Of a stretch of DNA of 61,189 nt, positions 59,685-61,189 are shown in pieces. Position 1 is the stretch's first letter. Each line of letters starts with the position of its first letter. Made by a program: the position numbers and the translations under genes. The notes beneath the pieces were generated by a model. That model worked only from the letters and a program-made list of their open reading frames with translations, searched no databases and was not told where the DNA came from. This DNA is from Desulfosporosinus sp. GTDB taxonomy: Bacteria; Bacillota; Desulfitobacteriia; Desulfitobacteriales; Desulfitobacteriaceae. Location of the stretch: assembly GCA_003513495.1 (NCBI GenBank), contig DOPM01000013.1:1-61189 (forward strand), read 5' to 3'.

Positions 59685-60938
59685 ATGAAGCTATATTATT
59701 TTTCACCGTATAACATTTTAAATGGATATGAGGTAAAATACATGGCTAAAATAACGAAAGAGATACGCGAGGATAGCTGCTGCTTTGGTTGGAGCAGTAT
59801 TACGGTGGACAGCAAAACCTTCAAAAAATACAGCAAGATCCACGACACAGCATTGAAAGAAATAATCGATAATAAGGTCGTGCTCAACCAAACAGAACAA
59901 AGTGAAGAAACCTACGCCAATGTAATACTAAACAATGATTCAACTTGCCCTTTTTTGACTGAAAAAAAACTTTGCCTAATACAGTTAAAACAAGGAGAAA
60001 AATATTTACCCAAGATTTGTTTTGCTTTTCCTCGGGTAACTAATGTTATCAACGGTATCCTAGAAAAATCCGCAGTCATGTCTTGCCCAGAGGCTGTACG
60101 CGTGGCACTGTTAAACGCCAAAGGAATTGACTTTATTTCAGTACAAGAAACTCTAGATGTGCGCAATAATATTTCGATTTCACTTAATACCAATGATCCA
60201 GCCTTCACTGATACACCCAATGAGTATTTTCAGGATTTACGAAATTTTACACTTCATATATTAAAGAACAGGGATTATAAGCTCGAGGAACGGCTTATTA
60301 TCCTAGGATTATTTTTTCAAAGGCTTGCAAAAGTATGTGGTGAAAAAAGGGTTGATACTATACCTGAGCTCATTGCTTCCTTTACCAAATTATTAAAGAA
60401 AGAGTCTTTAATAGCGATTCTCGCGAAAACCCCCACATCCCCAGCAGTTCAGTTTAAACTGTTGATGCAAAGCGCTCTTATAAGGCTTGTACAGGGAATA
60501 ACCAATCAACGCTACGCTGAATGTTTCATTAAATTTTTGCAAGGTATAAAACATTCGCCTAACATAAGCTTAGATAATTTGGCTGAAAACTATCGTGTAG
60601 CGTTTGAAAATTACTACGCTCCCTTTGCTTTTAAGCACGAATATATTTTTGAGAATTATCTGGTCAATTACGTCTACAATAATCTTTTTCCACTGTGCAA
60701 CGGAGACATTTTTGACGAATATATAAAGCTTGTGTTTCATTACTCGTTGATCAAAATGCTCCTTATCGGTATTGCCGGATTCCACCAAGGACTTAGTTTA
60801 GAGTTGTTAGTTAAGCTGATTCAGTCCTTTGCCAAAACAATTGAACACAATCCCCAATACATAAATGAAACGAAAGATTGGTTCAAAGGAAAAGGTTTAA
60901 ACTCAATGAGTTATTTATCAATACTTATTAAAAACTGA
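59685..60938 (+). CDS. FliB-like lysine N-methylase, with altered N-terminal Cys motif
   Basis: 417 residues, perhaps starting at the internal Met20 (MAKITKEIREDSCCFGW). CPFLTEKKLCLIQ, ICFAFPR and SCPEAVRVAL are FliB hallmarks; FliB methylates flagellin lysines and needs a Cys-rich cluster. The usual N-terminal CIGxxC pair before CCxGW is missing, leaving only SCCFGW. This may be a divergent or partly decayed N-terminus. No flagellin gene lies nearby. The remainder is helical and unremarkable. Confidence 0.8.
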   Translation: MKLYYFSPYNILNGYEVKYMAKITKEIREDSCCFGWSSITVDSKTFKKYSKIHDTALKEIIDNKVVLNQTEQSEETYANVILNNDSTCPFLTEKKLCLIQLKQGEKYLPKICFAFPRVTNVINGILEKSAVMSCPEAVRVALLNAKGIDFISVQETLDVRNNISISLNTNDPAFTDTPNEYFQDLRNFTLHILKNRDYKLEERLIILGLFFQRLAKVCGEKRVDTIPELIASFTKLLKKESLIAILAKTPTSPAVQFKLLMQSALIRLVQGITNQRYAECFIKFLQGIKHSPNISLDNLAENYRVAFENYYAPFAFKHEYIFENYLVNYVYNNLFPLCNGDIFDEYIKLVFHYSLIKMLLIGIAGFHQGLSLELLVKLIQSFAKTIEHNPQYINETKDWFKGKGLNSMSYLSILIKN

Positions 60939-60960
60939 ACTTGTACAGCTCTACTCTTGA

Positions 60961-61059
60961 TTAACTTCCCCTGACAATAACTGTATTTACAGCCCTTAGG
61001 ATATCTTCCGGTTCACAGCCGACAATCAGATTGCTTCCTAAATTCACAGACCGTTGCTT
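60961..61059 (-). pseudogene. UDP-GlcNAc 2-epimerase C-terminal remnant
   Basis: The last 32 codons of a minus-strand frame read RSVNLGSNLIVGCEPEDIL and then RAVNTVIVRGS before TAA, like the end of WecB-type epimerases. Upstream, homology stops within a few codons and runs into hairpins and a likely 5S rRNA end. So the gene is a truncated tail left by recombination. Confidence 0.6.
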
Positions 61060-61074
61060 GTTTACCTGGCGATA

Positions 61075-61099
61075 CGAAAGTCTCCAGTGGAGACTTTCG
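61075..61099. terminator. Hairpin after the 5S-like sequence
   Basis: CGAAAGTCTCC-AGT-GGAGACTTTCG, an 11-bp perfect stem. A second inverted repeat (CCAAACGGC and GCCGTTTGG, 61100-61137) overlaps the 5S-like end. No long T run follows. Confidence 0.65.
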
Positions 61100-61124
61100 C
61101 CAAACGGCGTCCCGTGACGAATCC

Positions 61125-61189
61125 TCCTGCCGTTTGGATCCTACTTTCCCAGGAGCTATGCCCCAAGTATCCTTGGCCCTGGAACGAAA
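61125..61189 (-). rRNA. rrf: Probable 5S rRNA 3' end (partial, cut by the window edge)
   Basis: Minus strand GCCAAGGATACTTGGGG, CTCCTGGGAAAGTAGGA and flanking bases match the loop E/helix IV-V 3' half of bacterial 5S rRNA (compare CGATGGTACTTGGG and CTGGGAGAGTAGGAC). Only about the last 60 bases are in the window, so it is not certain whether this is a true gene or a fragment. Confidence 0.6.

Overview
The window looks like a chromosomal segment of a strictly anaerobic, moderately low-GC Firmicute of the Desulfosporosinus/Desulfitobacterium type (Peptococcaceae). This is inferred from the split pyrrolysyl-tRNA synthetase (pylSc + pylSn), the MtgB-type glycine betaine methyltransferase operon, the MetF with a fused C-terminal Cys-rich domain, the BMC locus and the Bacillus-type succinate dehydrogenase/fumarate reductase. 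No phage, insertion sequence, transposase or CRISPR array was found.

Region 1 (1-11 kb) handles C4-dicarboxylates. It holds a TRAP transporter (dctQ fragment, dctP) with a CitA/CitB-type two-component system, a type III glutamine synthetase behind a possible ANTAR-type leader, and a frdCAB operon with an additional FrdA-like flavoprotein. Region 2 (11-21.6 kb) is one long minus-strand methyl-transfer operon: kinase, non-pyrrolysine MttB-family methyltransferase (MtgB type), corrinoid protein, methyl-THF methyltransferase, HAD phosphatase, corrinoid activator, MetF and a small protein. Together they could carry a methyl group from a methylated amine to methylene-THF.

Region 3 (21.8-36 kb) encodes a PocR/AraC regulator with an orphan corrinoid protein and then an ethanolamine bacterial microcompartment: EutBC lyase, EutA, EutQ, PduT, PduS, EutN, a EutT-PduL fusion, two BMC hexamers, EutL and EutE. 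There is no alcohol dehydrogenase. Region 4 (36-47.6 kb) holds a DMT-family transporter, a PAS-sigma54 activator, a pyrrolysine (in-frame UAG) MttB methyltransferase with its corrinoid protein, and the pyrrolysine genes pylSn, pylC, pylB, pylSc and tRNA-Pyl (pylT). pylD is not here.

The main discovery is that regions 3 and 4 appear to form one sigma54 regulon. Four near-consensus -24/-12 promoters (GG-N10-GC, TGGCAT...TTGCA) precede the BMC operon, the transporter, pylB-pylC-pylSn-mttC-mttB and pylT-pylSc-kinase. Each has upstream copies of an AAGTCA...TGACTT palindrome that could bind the adjacent PAS-sigma54 activator. Genetic-code expansion, methylamine demethylation and the ethanolamine compartment would then be induced together. 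A natural but unproven hypothesis is that an N-methylated ethanolamine (or choline) is demethylated by the Pyl enzyme and the resulting ethanolamine is broken down in the compartment. The BMC operon leader also folds into a clean three-way junction carrying a short frame with two amber codons.

Region 5 (47.6-61.2 kb) is more ordinary: a short-chain dehydrogenase, an SPFH protein with a small RHH-like protein, IorAB with Ptb-Buk (2-oxoacid oxidation with ATP formation), an NlpC/P60 hydrolase, a radical-SAM/DNA-repair-like pair, a Nudix hydrolase and a FliB-like lysine N-methylase. The right end carries gene scars: a histidine kinase tail, a UDP-GlcNAc 2-epimerase tail and a likely 5S rRNA 3' end.
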